Of a stretch of DNA of 64,000 bases, positions 38,935 to 48,211 are shown piece after piece. Numbering within the stretch: position 1 is the first letter of the stretch; each line of letters opens with the position of its first letter. The translations under genes and the position numbers were made by a program. A model generated the notes under the pieces. It worked only from the letters and a program-made list of their open reading frames with translations, was not told the origin of the DNA and did no database searches. The DNA comes from Alteromonas pelagimontana (GTDB lineage Bacteria; Pseudomonadota; Gammaproteobacteria; Enterobacterales; Alteromonadaceae), in NCBI RefSeq assembly GCF_002499975.2, contig NZ_CP052766.1, positions 1,922,001 through 1,986,000 of the forward strand, read 5' to 3'.

Positions 38935-40098
38935 CTATTGCCCTTTAGCGGTAACATTGACATCTTTCGGTTGCACAATATCGCCGGTGGCATTGCCCCA
39001 GGCGTTACGCTCATAAGTCACCACCGCAGCAATCTCTTTTAACGACAACATTTTGCCAAACGCCTGCATAGCCGTGCCGGCCCGTCCGTTGTATACAACA
39101 TTAATGTGTCCCTCCATGTCTTCCAGAACAAGCGGACTACCTTTAAGCGCAGGAAATACCCCCGGAAGTCCCTCGCCATTAGGCATGTGGCAGGCGGCGC
39201 AGGTCGAGTTATAAATTTTTTCTCCTACTTCCATGAGTTCTTCCATGCTCATATTCATCGCGAGTAAACGCTGCTCTTCTTCTTTGGCTTTCCGCTGCCT
39301 TTCTTCCTGCTCACCAATCCAGCTTTGAAATTCCGTTGGTGTTTTTGCAATTACCACTATGGGCATGAAGCCGTGGTCTTTTCCGCACAGTTCGGCGCAC
39401 TGCCCGCGATACACGCCAGGCTCATTAATATTGGTCCAGGCTTCATTAATAAATCCAGGGTTTGCATCTTTCTTAACGGCAAAATCTGGCACCCACCATG
39501 AATGAATGACATCGTCAGAGGTAATGAGAAAGCGTATCTTCTGGCCGGTGGGAACCACCAGAGGGCGGTCTACCTCAAGCAGATAATTTTCGCCCTTGGC
39601 AAAGCGGTTCTTAATTTGTTCTTGCTGAGTGGCTAGTAGAGAATAATATTCAACGTCGCTGTCCATGTACTTGTAGTGCCACTTCCACTGTGAGCCTGTG
39701 ACTAGAATTGTCAAATCCGGTTCAGAAGTATCTTCCATTGCTATGAGAGTGCGCGCCGCAGGAATAGCCATAAGAATAAGAATAATAAACGGCACAATAG
39801 TCCAGGCTATCTCCACTCTTACGTTTTCGTGAAAGTGCGCTGGCTTAGCGCCGCGAGATTTTCTGTGCAGATACATGGAGACAAACATGGCACCAAAAAC
39901 CAGCACGGCGATGCCCACGCAAATAGAAAACATCAACATGTGCAAGTCGTAAACCTGGCCGCTAATGTCTGTCACACCTTCACGCAGATTCAGTGCAGCA
40001 CCGTGAACCTTGTCTTCTTCTGCACGAACAGGCCCCGCCAAAATCGTTGTTACTAGCGTTCCTATAACCATCCAAACGTCATTCTTGAGTTCGTTCAC
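38935..40098 (-). CDS. ctaC: Cytochrome c oxidase subunit II with fused cytochrome c domain
   Basis: A 387-aa subunit II: signal segment, two helices (about 54-75 and 98-119), a cupredoxin domain with the CuA ligands H199, C234, C238, H242 and M245 (CAELCGKDHGFM), then a charged linker and a C-terminal class I cytochrome c domain with CAACH at 300-304. The fusion marks a caa3-type oxidase. The start is GTG with GGAGG upstream. It is the first gene of the ctaC-D-G-E run. Confidence 0.95.
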   Translation of the reverse strand: MNELKNDVWMVIGTLVTTILAGPVRAEEDKVHGAALNLREGVTDISGQVYDLHMLMFSICVGIAVLVFGAMFVSMYLHRKSRGAKPAHFHENVRVEIAWTIVPFIILILMAIPAARTLIAMEDTSEPDLTILVTGSQWKWHYKYMDSDVEYYSLLATQQEQIKNRFAKGENYLLEVDRPLVVPTGQKIRFLITSDDVIHSWWVPDFAVKKDANPGFINEAWTNINEPGVYRGQCAELCGKDHGFMPIVVIAKTPTEFQSWIGEQEERQRKAKEEEQRLLAMNMSMEELMEVGEKIYNSTCAACHMPNGEGLPGVFPALKGSPLVLEDMEGHINVVYNGRAGTAMQAFGKMLSLKEIAAVVTYERNAWGNATGDIVQPKDVNVTAKGQ

Positions 40099-40705
40099 TC
40101 AAACACCTCCGTGATGGAAGAACCTATTCATTAATAGCGTTCATAAGGCGCTATTCGGTTCTATCTGTTAGTCAAAGCTATGCGAGCAATGGATAAGATT
40201 CTCATTTTCTTGTTATTTTTATGTTAATAACGGTATAAGAATTAATCAAACTTGCGCTGGCGTCTAGTCTTTTCTACTAAAAAATTTTTGAACGGGAAAG
40301 AAACCGAGGCTGTTCCCGGTGTTTGGCAGGATGAGTGTAAGCATAGCCTTTGTACAATATTTATACAAAAGATATTATTTGATCTATAGTCTGGGTAACG
40401 TTCTTATAGAAGAGTTTAGTGATTCTTCTGCCGTCGTATGTTGATTGAAATAAGCGGAAGCGATTCTCTTACGGATCAGTCGATTAATCCAATTCAGCGT
40501 ATGATGGCTATTAATACCGATTGGCAGATAAATGATCACTTGGCGAGAAACGAGTGGGAGCAGCTCTTCCTACATAGCACTAACGGGTTCAGTAACCGTT
40601 AGCTACGTTCTGAGCGAGTCATTATCACTACGGGTAGACATAAGACTTTATGTACGGCAATGACCTTCTTTTAATATCGGCACGTTCATCTGAAAAGGAA
40701 AAGTT
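40099..40705. other. Gene-poor region between ctaC and the second YceI gene
   Basis: About 607 bp. It must contain the ctaC and yceI promoters. A 54-codon open frame at 40438-40602 (plus strand, MLIEISGSDSLTDQSI...) has no ribosome site and I do not call it. No RNA or dyad was recognised. Confidence 0.5.
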
Positions 40706-41284
40706 ATGTTAAGAAAGAATGCAAAATTAGGTACAATTTTGGCGATGGGATTATTCTGTGCGGGTGCTAATGCAGCCCCTGAGACCTATAAAATTGATCC
40801 TGGTCATACAAGCGTTATCGCCTCGTGGAGTCACTTTGGCTTTTCTCATCCTACCGCTGCGTTTAATGGCGCAGAAGGTACGATTACTTTTGATGCTGAC
40901 TCGCCTGAAGATGCAAAAATTTCGGTTAGCATGGACGTTGAAACTGTAGATAGTTTTGTGGAAAAGCTTAACGAAGAGTTTTTAGGTAAAGATTATTTTG
41001 ATGTTGAGAGCCATCCTAAAGCTACCTTTAAAAGCACGAAAGTGGTTGCCAAAGGAGGCGACAAGTATGACGTCCACGGAGACTTAACAATAAAAGGTAT
41101 TACCAAACCTGTGGTAATGCACGCCACGTTAAATAAGCAGGGTAAACACCCAATGAATCAAAAGCCTACTGTTGGTTTTGATGCTGAAGCAGAAATTATG
41201 CGTTCAGAATTTGGATTAGGAAAATATGTACCTAACGTAGGTGATAAAGTTAAATTGCGTATTACTACCGAAGCGCAACAGTAA
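40706..41284 (+). CDS. YceI family periplasmic protein (second copy)
   Basis: A 192-aa protein with a signal peptide (cut near GANA|AP, residue 23) and a YceI lipocalin-like barrel: YKIDPGHTSVIASWSHFGFS, DVETVDSFVEKLNEEF and HGDLTIKGITKPVV. It is closer to the E. coli YceI pattern than the copy at 803-1372. An AAGG site precedes the ATG. It is monocistronic. It may bind a polyprenyl lipid; the role is unproven. Confidence 0.9.
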   Translation: MLRKNAKLGTILAMGLFCAGANAAPETYKIDPGHTSVIASWSHFGFSHPTAAFNGAEGTITFDADSPEDAKISVSMDVETVDSFVEKLNEEFLGKDYFDVESHPKATFKSTKVVAKGGDKYDVHGDLTIKGITKPVVMHATLNKQGKHPMNQKPTVGFDAEAEIMRSEFGLGKYVPNVGDKVKLRITTEAQQ

Positions 41285-41896
41285 TTTGTCCAGCGGTTCG
41301 CTCCGGCGAGCCGTTATCATTACTTTTGTTACACAAAATTATTAAATAACCTCACCCCGGATAAGCCGCGCCGCTCAATATCGATCTTTTCGCGCCTAGC
41401 ATCGTTGCGCTTTCTAATCATAGCCTGCTATGACGTATCAAATCCCGCCTTGCTATGCGCAAAAAGCTCGTCATCAAACCAGAATTAGCTTAAGAACAAT
41501 CGAAAAGATACATATAACAACCTGATTTAAAAGGATTTTTAAAGTCAATACGCCAATTCTTATCCCAAGTTGGGGTTAGATAAAACAGCAACACCCAATC
41601 ACTCTTGAAAAACACTAACCCAAACTGTTGCCTGACCATAACCTCTTAACGCTCTTCCCCGCAGGACTTTTGCGCAAAGCTTTAAGCAACAAGTGAAGGT
41701 TATTAAGCCAAAATGCTGGAATAAGAACGGTCAAGCAGAGCCATCAAATTAAATTTTTTCCCGCATCGGATAAAAAAGCTTGCTCACTTTTCGCAGTTAA
41801 AGAATTATTCTATCCTAATGCGCTTACAATTAGGTTACCGAGGCTCCCAAAATAGACGCAAAAAAACGAAAGTATTGCGGCTATCAAGGCTGCGAA
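41285..41896. other. Gene-free region between yceI and lexA, with a likely repeat
   Basis: About 612 bp. At 41294-41313 a GC-rich hairpin (GCGGTTCGC / GCGAGCCG) may end yceI. At about 41370-41510 is a block that looks like a dispersed intergenic repeat: it has a mix of short inverted words (CATAGCCTGCTATG at 41419-41432 is nearly palindromic) and no frame. See findings. Confidence 0.45.
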
Positions 41897-42523
41897 TTAC
41901 ATCCAATCCGCATTGCGGATTACACCTACTGCTATTCCTTCGATAGAAAATGGCTGCGAGGCCAAATCTACCTTAATAGGTGAGAACTCTTCATTCTCGG
42001 CATGAAGCAGCACTTCGCGACCGCGCTTCTCAAGTCTTTTAACTGTGACATCTTCATCCACCCGAGCCACCACAACCTGACCATTATGAACATCATTAGT
42101 ACGGTGCACAGCGAGTAAATCACCATCTAAAATACCAATATCTTTCATACTCATACCGCTTACACGTAACAGAAAATCTGCTTGAGGGTGAAACAATGCG
42201 GGATCAACTTTATAATGCGCTTCAATATGTTGCTGGGCCAAAATTGGCTCACCGGCAGCCACGCGTCCAATCAGTGGTAACCCTTCCTCTTCATCATTAT
42301 CTGCTTCCAAAGGAATGGTGAGTTTAATACCTCTGGAAGTGCCAGGTAAGATTTCAATTACCCCTTTTCTTGCCAGGGCTTTTAAATGTTCTTCTGCCGC
42401 GTTTGCCGACTTAAAACCCAGCTGGCGGGCAATTTCGGCGCGTGTGGGCGGCATGCCAGTATCCAACATGGTAGTTTTAATAAGTTCGAGAACTTCCGTT
42501 TGTCTTGGGGTTAGTGGACGCAT
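41897..42523 (-). CDS. lexA: LexA repressor
   Basis: A 208-aa SOS repressor: N-terminal winged helix ([37 protein letters not shown]), self-cleavage site A90-G91 in GRVAAGEP, catalytic S125 in VSGMSMKD and K162 in VTVKRLEK. The 35-residue and 37-residue spacings match E. coli LexA (84/85, 119, 156). It represses SOS genes until RecA-stimulated cleavage. Two LexA-like sites lie upstream, so it is autoregulated. The transposon end lies 67 bp upstream of the start codon. Confidence 0.97.
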   Translation of the reverse strand: MRPLTPRQTEVLELIKTTMLDTGMPPTRAEIARQLGFKSANAAEEHLKALARKGVIEILPGTSRGIKLTIPLEADNDEEEGLPLIGRVAAGEPILAQQHIEAHYKVDPALFHPQADFLLRVSGMSMKDIGILDGDLLAVHRTNDVHNGQVVVARVDEDVTVKRLEKRGREVLLHAENEEFSPIKVDLASQPFSIEGIAVGVIRNADWM

Positions 42524-42530
42524 ACACAGC

Positions 42531-42546
42531 CTGATTATTTATACAG
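42531..42546 (-). promoter_or_regulatory. LexA (SOS) box 1 of lexA
   Basis: CTGATTATTTATACAG fits the gammaproteobacterial consensus CTGT-N8-ACAG with one mismatch, 8 bp upstream of the lexA start. Confidence 0.8.
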
Positions 42547-42556
42547 TTGAAGAAAG

Positions 42557-42572
42557 TATATACCGTTAACAG
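42557..42572 (-). promoter_or_regulatory. LexA (SOS) box 2 of lexA, weaker
   Basis: TATATACCGTTAACAG keeps one half site (ACAG) and the AT-rich core. Two tandem boxes are also found before E. coli lexA. Its upstream edge is 17 bp from the transposon terminus. Confidence 0.5.
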
Positions 42573-42589
42573 TAAATCGCAACTCTTTG

Positions 42590-42634
42590 TGTGGGTTCCG
42601 GTTCAACTCCCTAAAATTCCACCGGAGTTGAACT
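42590..42634 (+). repeat. Transposon left end (terminal inverted repeat plus internal site)
   Basis: The tip TGTGGGTTCC is followed by the word CCGGTTCAACTCC and a second AATTCCACCGG site at 42616-42626. GTTCAACTCC (42601-42610) and GGAGTTGAAC (42624-42633) form a perfect 10-bp inverted repeat inside the end. The words are candidate TnsB binding sites. Confidence 0.65.
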
Positions 42635-42889
42635 GAATTACTCATTTATACCTTTATGTATGTCCTGTCCATGGACACTTGAAACGCCTTTGTTACTTCA
42701 ATCTATGCTGAACCTTCGCTATTTAAAAAATATCAGGGAGGTAATAACTTATTGTTATAATCGTTGCAGGAAGAGCGTCATCCCATAAATAACTTCGGTA
42801 GACGCAGTATCGAAAAAGTGTATTAATCGATAGTATGTTAATCATAATAGAGAATGATATTCTCGTTGCTTTTATGGACAGAGGTAATT

Positions 42890-44356
42890 ATGGACTTTGG
42901 AATGTTTAGCGACAGCAAACGCAACACCGACGAGATCGGAAAGCTTTGGGAGAGGCTAGTTCCGCTTGAGAGAGCATTAGAAGAACAAAACAAAAAATTA
43001 TCTAAACAAGAAAAGAAAATATCAATTCTCGACGAGAAAATAAAAAAGCCCTCCGATACAGCAGAGGAAGCTAGAAGTGCCTTTCTCTCAATTACTCAGC
43101 ATAGATCTCGTATAATGAGGATGAAAAAAGAGATTAGTCAATACCATGTAGAAGCTGAGAAAATGCTAGAAGCAGTTAAAGGTATTGATGAAGACGCTAA
43201 GCATTACTCCACAAAGCTTGCAGAGATTAAAGGCTCATCTTCCGAGCACGCAAGCCAAATAGAGATACTCCTGAAGGATTCGGAGGAACTGAAGTCATCA
43301 CTTACAGCCAACACAAAACATCTCAGTGAATTAGTATCTGAAAACACAGAGCTAGAGTCTAATCTGATAAAAATTGACCAACAGGTCTCTGATATTGACG
43401 AGTTTCACTCAAAGTCTGAGTCCATGCTAAAAACAGTTGTGTCTAATCACGCAAAAATTCGCGACCTTAGAGATGAAATCTTGGGGTACGAAGAAAATGA
43501 CGAATCTGGTGAAACTCAGAAAATAGAAGGCCTAAAAGACGAACTTGAAAGTAGCTATCAGAAAATTAAAGACCAACTAGCAAACTTAGAGTTAGAATTG
43601 GAGAATACTTCTGAAAATACATTAAACAGGTATCACGAAATACTTAAAACATCCGAAGACAAAAGCGAGAACCAATTAAAGTCATACAGAAATAAATATG
43701 AAGAAACTTTCGAAGAGATAAATAAATTATTACCTCGTGCACTGACGGCAGGACTAAGTTCGGCGTACGATGAAAAGGTCAATGAAGAAAGAAGGTTCCA
43801 AGAAAGTCACAATAGCTCATTTAAGAGGGCAATCCAGGGGCTTATTGCAATATCAATTATTCCATTTTTTGTCGATATTTACTTATTGCTGGCACTTAAC
43901 AAAGATCTTGTTGAGGTTTTAAGCGACACTCCTAAACTAATAGTCTCTATTTTACCACTGTACTTACCTGTTTTATGGATCGCTTATTCTGCAAGTAAAA
44001 AACAGAACCTCTCTAAGAGACTAATTGAAGAATACACACACAAAGGTGTACTTAGTAAAACTTTTGAAGGCTTATCTAATCAGATAAATGAGCTTGATGA
44101 TGAAGTATCTGAAGAACTAAGGGTTAAACTATTATTCAACCTATTACAGGTAAACTCAGAGAATCCAGGGAAGCTAATTTCAGATTACAACACTACTGAT
44201 CATCCGTTAATGGATGCATTAGATAAAAGCAGTAAGCTTGGCATTGCTATTGATAAACTTAATAATATTCCAGGATTTGGAAAGCTCGTAAAAAATTTAG
44301 AGAAAAAGCAAGAGAGAGTATTAAGAGATGAGGAAAAAAGAGTATCAGATGTATAA
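42890..44356 (+). CDS. Long coiled-coil protein with two C-terminal membrane helices
   Basis: A 488-aa protein with a coiled coil over about residues 20-300 (heptads throughout, many Glu, Lys, Ser), two membrane helices at about 316-336 (GLIAISIIPFFVDIYLLLAL) and 348-368 (LIVSILPLYLPVLWIAYSAS), and a charged helical C-terminal domain of about 115 aa with DALDKSSKLGIAIDKL. I do not recognise a family. AGAGG precedes ATG 42890; an in-frame upstream start at 42854 has no site. It is the first cargo gene at the transposon's left end, AT-rich, and convergent with the ATPase gene at 44700. A membrane-linked structural or defence role is possible, not shown. Confidence 0.65.
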   Translation: MDFGMFSDSKRNTDEIGKLWERLVPLERALEEQNKKLSKQEKKISILDEKIKKPSDTAEEARSAFLSITQHRSRIMRMKKEISQYHVEAEKMLEAVKGIDEDAKHYSTKLAEIKGSSSEHASQIEILLKDSEELKSSLTANTKHLSELVSENTELESNLIKIDQQVSDIDEFHSKSESMLKTVVSNHAKIRDLRDEILGYEENDESGETQKIEGLKDELESSYQKIKDQLANLELELENTSENTLNRYHEILKTSEDKSENQLKSYRNKYEETFEEINKLLPRALTAGLSSAYDEKVNEERRFQESHNSSFKRAIQGLIAISIIPFFVDIYLLLALNKDLVEVLSDTPKLIVSILPLYLPVLWIAYSASKKQNLSKRLIEEYTHKGVLSKTFEGLSNQINELDDEVSEELRVKLLFNLLQVNSENPGKLISDYNTTDHPLMDALDKSSKLGIAIDKLNNIPGFGKLVKNLEKKQERVLRDEEKRVSDV

Positions 44357-44699
44357 GAAAAGGAAGAAAAAATAGATTCATAGAAAATAATTAGTGATAA
44401 TCGACAATTTTAACGAAAGTGAAGTTCAATTTTTGATATTTGGAAGATAGCTGGCGAGTAAATCTAGGATAGTAGAGTATGATAAAAACTAGCATTAGGA
44501 ATAATACATATAACTAACTCATCGAAAATTTTTAAACTCGCTCACGATTGACAGCTCTTGTTTTTCATTGAGACCATATCGTATAGTCCTGACAAACGGT
44601 TTAAACCATAGTACAGGAAAAAAGAGACGTCTGAATATTAAAATTTGATTGAGAAAATATTTTCGTGGATAACTTTTTATCCGTTTTTTAATTAAGATA
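44357..44699. other. AT-rich gene-free spacer between convergent cargo genes
   Basis: About 343 bp between two convergent genes. No ORF of useful length and no clear terminator hairpin was seen. Confidence 0.5.
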
Positions 44700-47024
44700 T
44701 CAATTTTCTATCATCAAAGCAGGCCAAAATGCAGGGTTTATTACAAAAGTATTTTTTTTATTTTTCTTTATCACTCCATCCATCAATTTCATACTGTAGC
44801 TAAAATTGTATACATATCTAGGTTCGTCTTTTACAACAACACCTAAAAATCCATACCACAATAACAAGGAAAAAATATTTTCCAAAAACTGATGGCTAAT
44901 GCCGTAATCAGTTAAAGTAGAAAAAATTTCATCTTTGAAAAGGTGCGACTTGCTACCAATGAACGCATATAAAACATCATCAACATTATTTTCTACGTCA
45001 TGGATTTCGTAACCCACATCAGCTAATAAATCTGTTGAAAAGGCTACAAGTCCTTTTTCAATATCTTCCTCTAATATCTTTTCGTGATTCAAATTAATAG
45101 CAAAGCTTTTGCACAAGCTGATTAAATTGAGTAAAAACCTAGGTCGCATTAATGAACGATCAATAAGATATTGAGAACTTTCTTCTCCCTTATAGTGGCT
45201 AACGCATACTTTAGGCCACATGGCTTCGAATTCTTCGCTACCATTAATATTGTTAGATACTAGTCTAAGTCTTACTAACTCACGCAATAGATCTGGGTCT
45301 GTCCAATCGAGTAAAGCACTCGCTTCTTTTCCTCTGTCAGAAGTATGTTTTACTAATAACTCGTAAACATCATTTCTAAGAAAAACAATAGTATTGACTT
45401 CTACATTTGATTTTCCAAATTGTCTCTCAATTTTTTTAGTGGCATCAATTAGCGCACGAATAATTAACAGATCCTCATCTTCAAGTCCGCTTGTAGGCCA
45501 GCCTTTATCGATATTATCGAACAACAGCCAACACATATCTTTATTAGCCATATAGCTAATTATTTGTTGAGTAAGTTCTTTTACATCATGACTATAAAGC
45601 ATCTCAGTAAGTTTAGAGGATGATAGTCGAACGCTTTTAGCATCACCATGCTTTGAGCGGTACTCCGTCGAGATCTTTTCCATCAACACACTCATGCGTT
45701 CAGAAAAATCTCCCTCTGTCTCGTAGCCATCGGCGTGGTATAGATCAGCTAAATTACGATAAGGTTCATACAATTCATGATCATGCTTATGTTGTTCTCT
45801 ATCCTTTTCAAGAATTTTATAACAAATCTCAAGCAGTAAAACATATTCCCAAAACGCCATTATCGTGTGCTGAAAAGTACCTTCTTCTAAAAACGAAAGG
45901 ATCAGCTCCTTAAATTTAATCAGCTTATATCCGTCTGGCTTTAGATCTAGAACGATATTTCCCTTTTTATTTCTTTCCCTATCTCTTACCTGTAAAAAAA
46001 TAGCAGATTTTCCAGACCCCTTTCGGCCTACTACTATATTGGCTTCTCCTCTTAAGGATTTTAAAAATTGATCTGTTTTAAGATAGTAACTTTGAAGAGT
46101 TCTCATTTCATTTTCAGCAGATGAAGAACCTAGATCCAATGATTGTAAGAAAGTATCTTCACTTCCAGTATCTTTATTGTCACCTAGTTGAAATGCTTCA
46201 GCTACTTCACCTGCAAACTCTGCTATGTAGTCATTTATGTCATCAGGGTGATAGACCACGTTAACAAAGTCCCGATAATCAAGTGGTACTGGCTCGTCTT
46301 CTCTTTGTAACATGCATAGAGCTTTCCCCATTCCATTTGCCAAGCCAGCGATAAACGCGCCTCGCATGTTATGTATTTCAAAATCCACTGCGTCGTTAGA
46401 AAGGAAAGGAACAACTACACCGTGAGACTCCGCAACTTGATTAATCGCGTCATTAGCAGATAGTCGAGGTTGCTCATTCGGGTCAAAAGAACGAAATAGA
46501 AAACGTGCTTTTTTAATTCTAGAGATAATTCGAGTTGCGAAATCGGTCTTGTGATAACCCTCTAGTAAATAAACAGGTGACTTCATGTTTATTTTTTTTG
46601 GTATTTTCAATGGCTCGGATTTGGGTGCCTTTTCAAGAAATAATTCAAGTTCTTTCGCATTTTGATATTCGCTATAGCCTAGGGTGTCGAATATCCCAAC
46701 TTCTCTAACGGTTGGCGACTTTTCTCTGATCGATGAATTTCTTGTTATTAGAACTCTCTTGCCAGCTCCAATTGCATAAGCAAGTTCGTAAGTAACATTA
46801 AAGTTAAGTACAGAGATATCGGCGACAAGGTATTCCGATTCATCAATAGCTTCCAGAACCTGTTGAGAAATAAAATGACCTGGAATATCTAGTGCTCGCC
46901 AGGTATTTATGGAGGAATCACCAGCTTTTCTTATTGAGTCTACTGCGTTTTCGATTGTATGCCCTATCGCTGTAGGTTGTGAGGCATAAGCAAAAAATCC
47001 ATTCATAAATACATCCAGATCCAT
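44700..47024 (-). CDS. Deoxyribosyltransferase/TIR-like domain fused to Sll1717-type P-loop ATPase (candidate defence protein)
   Basis: A 774-aa protein in three parts. Residues 1-130 resemble nucleoside 2-deoxyribosyltransferase / TIR-like folds: ADISVLNFNVTYELAYAIGAG, with D69, N74/N76 and E80 where such families place catalytic residues. Residues about 150-280 look like a second, degenerate copy (VVVPFLSNDAVDFEIHNMR...GLANGMGKALCML). Residues about 300-600 hold a P-loop ATPase: Walker A GRKGSGKS at 333-340 and Walker B WLLFDNID at 499-506, the pattern of the Sll1717 ATPase family. The rest is helical with a possible winged helix. No membrane segment. It may sense infection and degrade nucleotides; this is inference. 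Confidence 0.7.
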   Translation of the reverse strand: MDLDVFMNGFFAYASQPTAIGHTIENAVDSIRKAGDSSINTWRALDIPGHFISQQVLEAIDESEYLVADISVLNFNVTYELAYAIGAGKRVLITRNSSIREKSPTVREVGIFDTLGYSEYQNAKELELFLEKAPKSEPLKIPKKINMKSPVYLLEGYHKTDFATRIISRIKKARFLFRSFDPNEQPRLSANDAINQVAESHGVVVPFLSNDAVDFEIHNMRGAFIAGLANGMGKALCMLQREDEPVPLDYRDFVNVVYHPDDINDYIAEFAGEVAEAFQLGDNKDTGSEDTFLQSLDLGSSSAENEMRTLQSYYLKTDQFLKSLRGEANIVVGRKGSGKSAIFLQVRDRERNKKGNIVLDLKPDGYKLIKFKELILSFLEEGTFQHTIMAFWEYVLLLEICYKILEKDREQHKHDHELYEPYRNLADLYHADGYETEGDFSERMSVLMEKISTEYRSKHGDAKSVRLSSSKLTEMLYSHDVKELTQQIISYMANKDMCWLLFDNIDKGWPTSGLEDEDLLIIRALIDATKKIERQFGKSNVEVNTIVFLRNDVYELLVKHTSDRGKEASALLDWTDPDLLRELVRLRLVSNNINGSEEFEAMWPKVCVSHYKGEESSQYLIDRSLMRPRFLLNLISLCKSFAINLNHEKILEEDIEKGLVAFSTDLLADVGYEIHDVENNVDDVLYAFIGSKSHLFKDEIFSTLTDYGISHQFLENIFSLLLWYGFLGVVVKDEPRYVYNFSYSMKLMDGVIKKNKKNTFVINPAFWPALMIEN

Positions 47025-47517
47025 AAAAACGCCGAAGCGTTAAATTAACTGTCCCTTTAGAAAGCTACAAAGCACACAGTAGTCGCCCGTGCTGTTATAG
47101 CGCAAATAACAAGCTACCGTATATCAAGCGATTTCTCAACTTATGAGCTTGCTGCCTAAACTAATAATAATTTTGCGAATTTGGGTGTGATTTTACTCAA
47201 ATTAACGATTAACTATTGGGTTGTTAACGTTAACTTCAGCTTATAAAGGTGGCCCCTATGAAGTAGTAGTAAAGTCTACAACCCTTACACAGCGGTCATC
47301 TATATTGTTCAGGGTCAACGTCTACTGCTTGGCTGAATCAACTTTTCAATTTAGTGAAGGTACTTCCTAAATGTTCTTTTGACGACTAACATCCCCTATT
47401 ATCTCGATCATTCAATAACTTAGAAATTTTCCATGCATGGTCGTGAGTCTAAGTGAGAGAGGATAAGCTTTCTCCCGCGATTTGCCTCACACTTTGTCAG
47501 CTCATTGCCGGAAGCCC

Positions 47518-47546
47518 GTGGTAGGTTCCATTTTCGAACCTACCAC
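47518..47546. repeat. Strong hairpin of unknown role
   Basis: An 11-bp perfect stem GTGGTAGGTTC / GAACCTACCAC with a 7-nt loop, not followed by a T run, so not a typical terminator. It could be a protein-binding site or the relic of a mobile element. Confidence 0.6.
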
Positions 47547-47899
47547 GCTGTTATACCGTCTCTGGAATCGCCCGTCCGCTTGTATTAAGGTTAATCCGAA
47601 AGTGCGACAGGACGAGATTATACTGAGCGCATTCCGCTGCATCGTCTGTCTAATTATGGCGAATTCGTTACAATTAAAATCATTGGAACCCGATGGTGAA
47701 GTGAATAGCAGATAACATTCAACTAGCTATCCTCATCGGCACAGTATTGACGTTTGCCGTGCTCCTTGTATGAGCGCTACCGCATCACCATGAGTAATTA
47801 TTAGTGCGCCCCAGGTTACGTCACTTGTATTGCTTATTGGTACTGCCATGGCAAGGTGGCCTTTACTTAAGCTCTTCGATGGGTTGCACATGATGAGCT

Positions 47900-47916
47900 G
47901 TTGTATTTAATACAAC
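47900..47916. promoter_or_regulatory. Palindrome upstream of the 31-aa ORF
   Basis: GTTGTATTTAATACAAC has 8-bp arms around one base, 68 bp upstream of the ORF start. It looks like an operator; the regulator is unknown. Confidence 0.4.
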
Positions 47917-47984
47917 ATCTCGTTGCAAATTGCCGAGCCGAAAAAAGACATGTGACGCGTGGCACACTTTAACGGAGGAATCCG

Positions 47985-48080
47985 ATGCCTGAGGAAATCA
48001 CCTTTTTATTGCCTTTGGTATTGATGGTAGGTGCTACGATGTATGCCATAAAATACGAGAAGCGACGTAAAGGGAAGTGA
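47985..48080 (+). CDS. Tiny membrane protein, 31 aa
   Basis: An ORF beginning MPEEITFLLPLVLMVGATM and ending KYEKRRKGK. A strong ribosome site (GGAGGA, 4 nt from the ATG), a single hydrophobic helix and a basic end make it look like a real small membrane protein. Function unknown. No homologue is recognised. It lies in the transposon cargo, facing the small basic ORF at 48212-48349. Confidence 0.5.
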   Translation: MPEEITFLLPLVLMVGATMYAIKYEKRRKGK

Positions 48081-48211
48081 ACTGCCCATTGGCTCCTAAC
48101 GTGACGAATTAAAAGCGCAGGCACACAGATAACGCCGATGGCGATAGTCACCGCTGTCGTCCTGATGCTTAGCACCACCTAATTCCTTACGAAATAGCTC
48201 AACAGGTTTAC

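Larger units (their letters stand above)
47025..47984. other. Gene-free region inside the transposon
   Basis: About 960 bp between the ATPase gene and a 31-aa ORF. Apart from a hairpin at 47518-47546 and a palindrome at 47900-47916 nothing is supported. An open frame at 47482-47715 runs through the hairpin and is not credible. The stretch may be decayed DNA from an earlier insertion. Confidence 0.5.

Noticed and set aside
40438..40602. 54-codon ORF between ctaC and yceI
   Set aside because: No ribosome site and no recognisable pattern; kept only as a remark on the intergenic region.
47482..47715. 77-aa open frame on the plus strand
   Set aside because: It runs through the perfect hairpin at 47518-47546, has no ribosome site and resembles no family.
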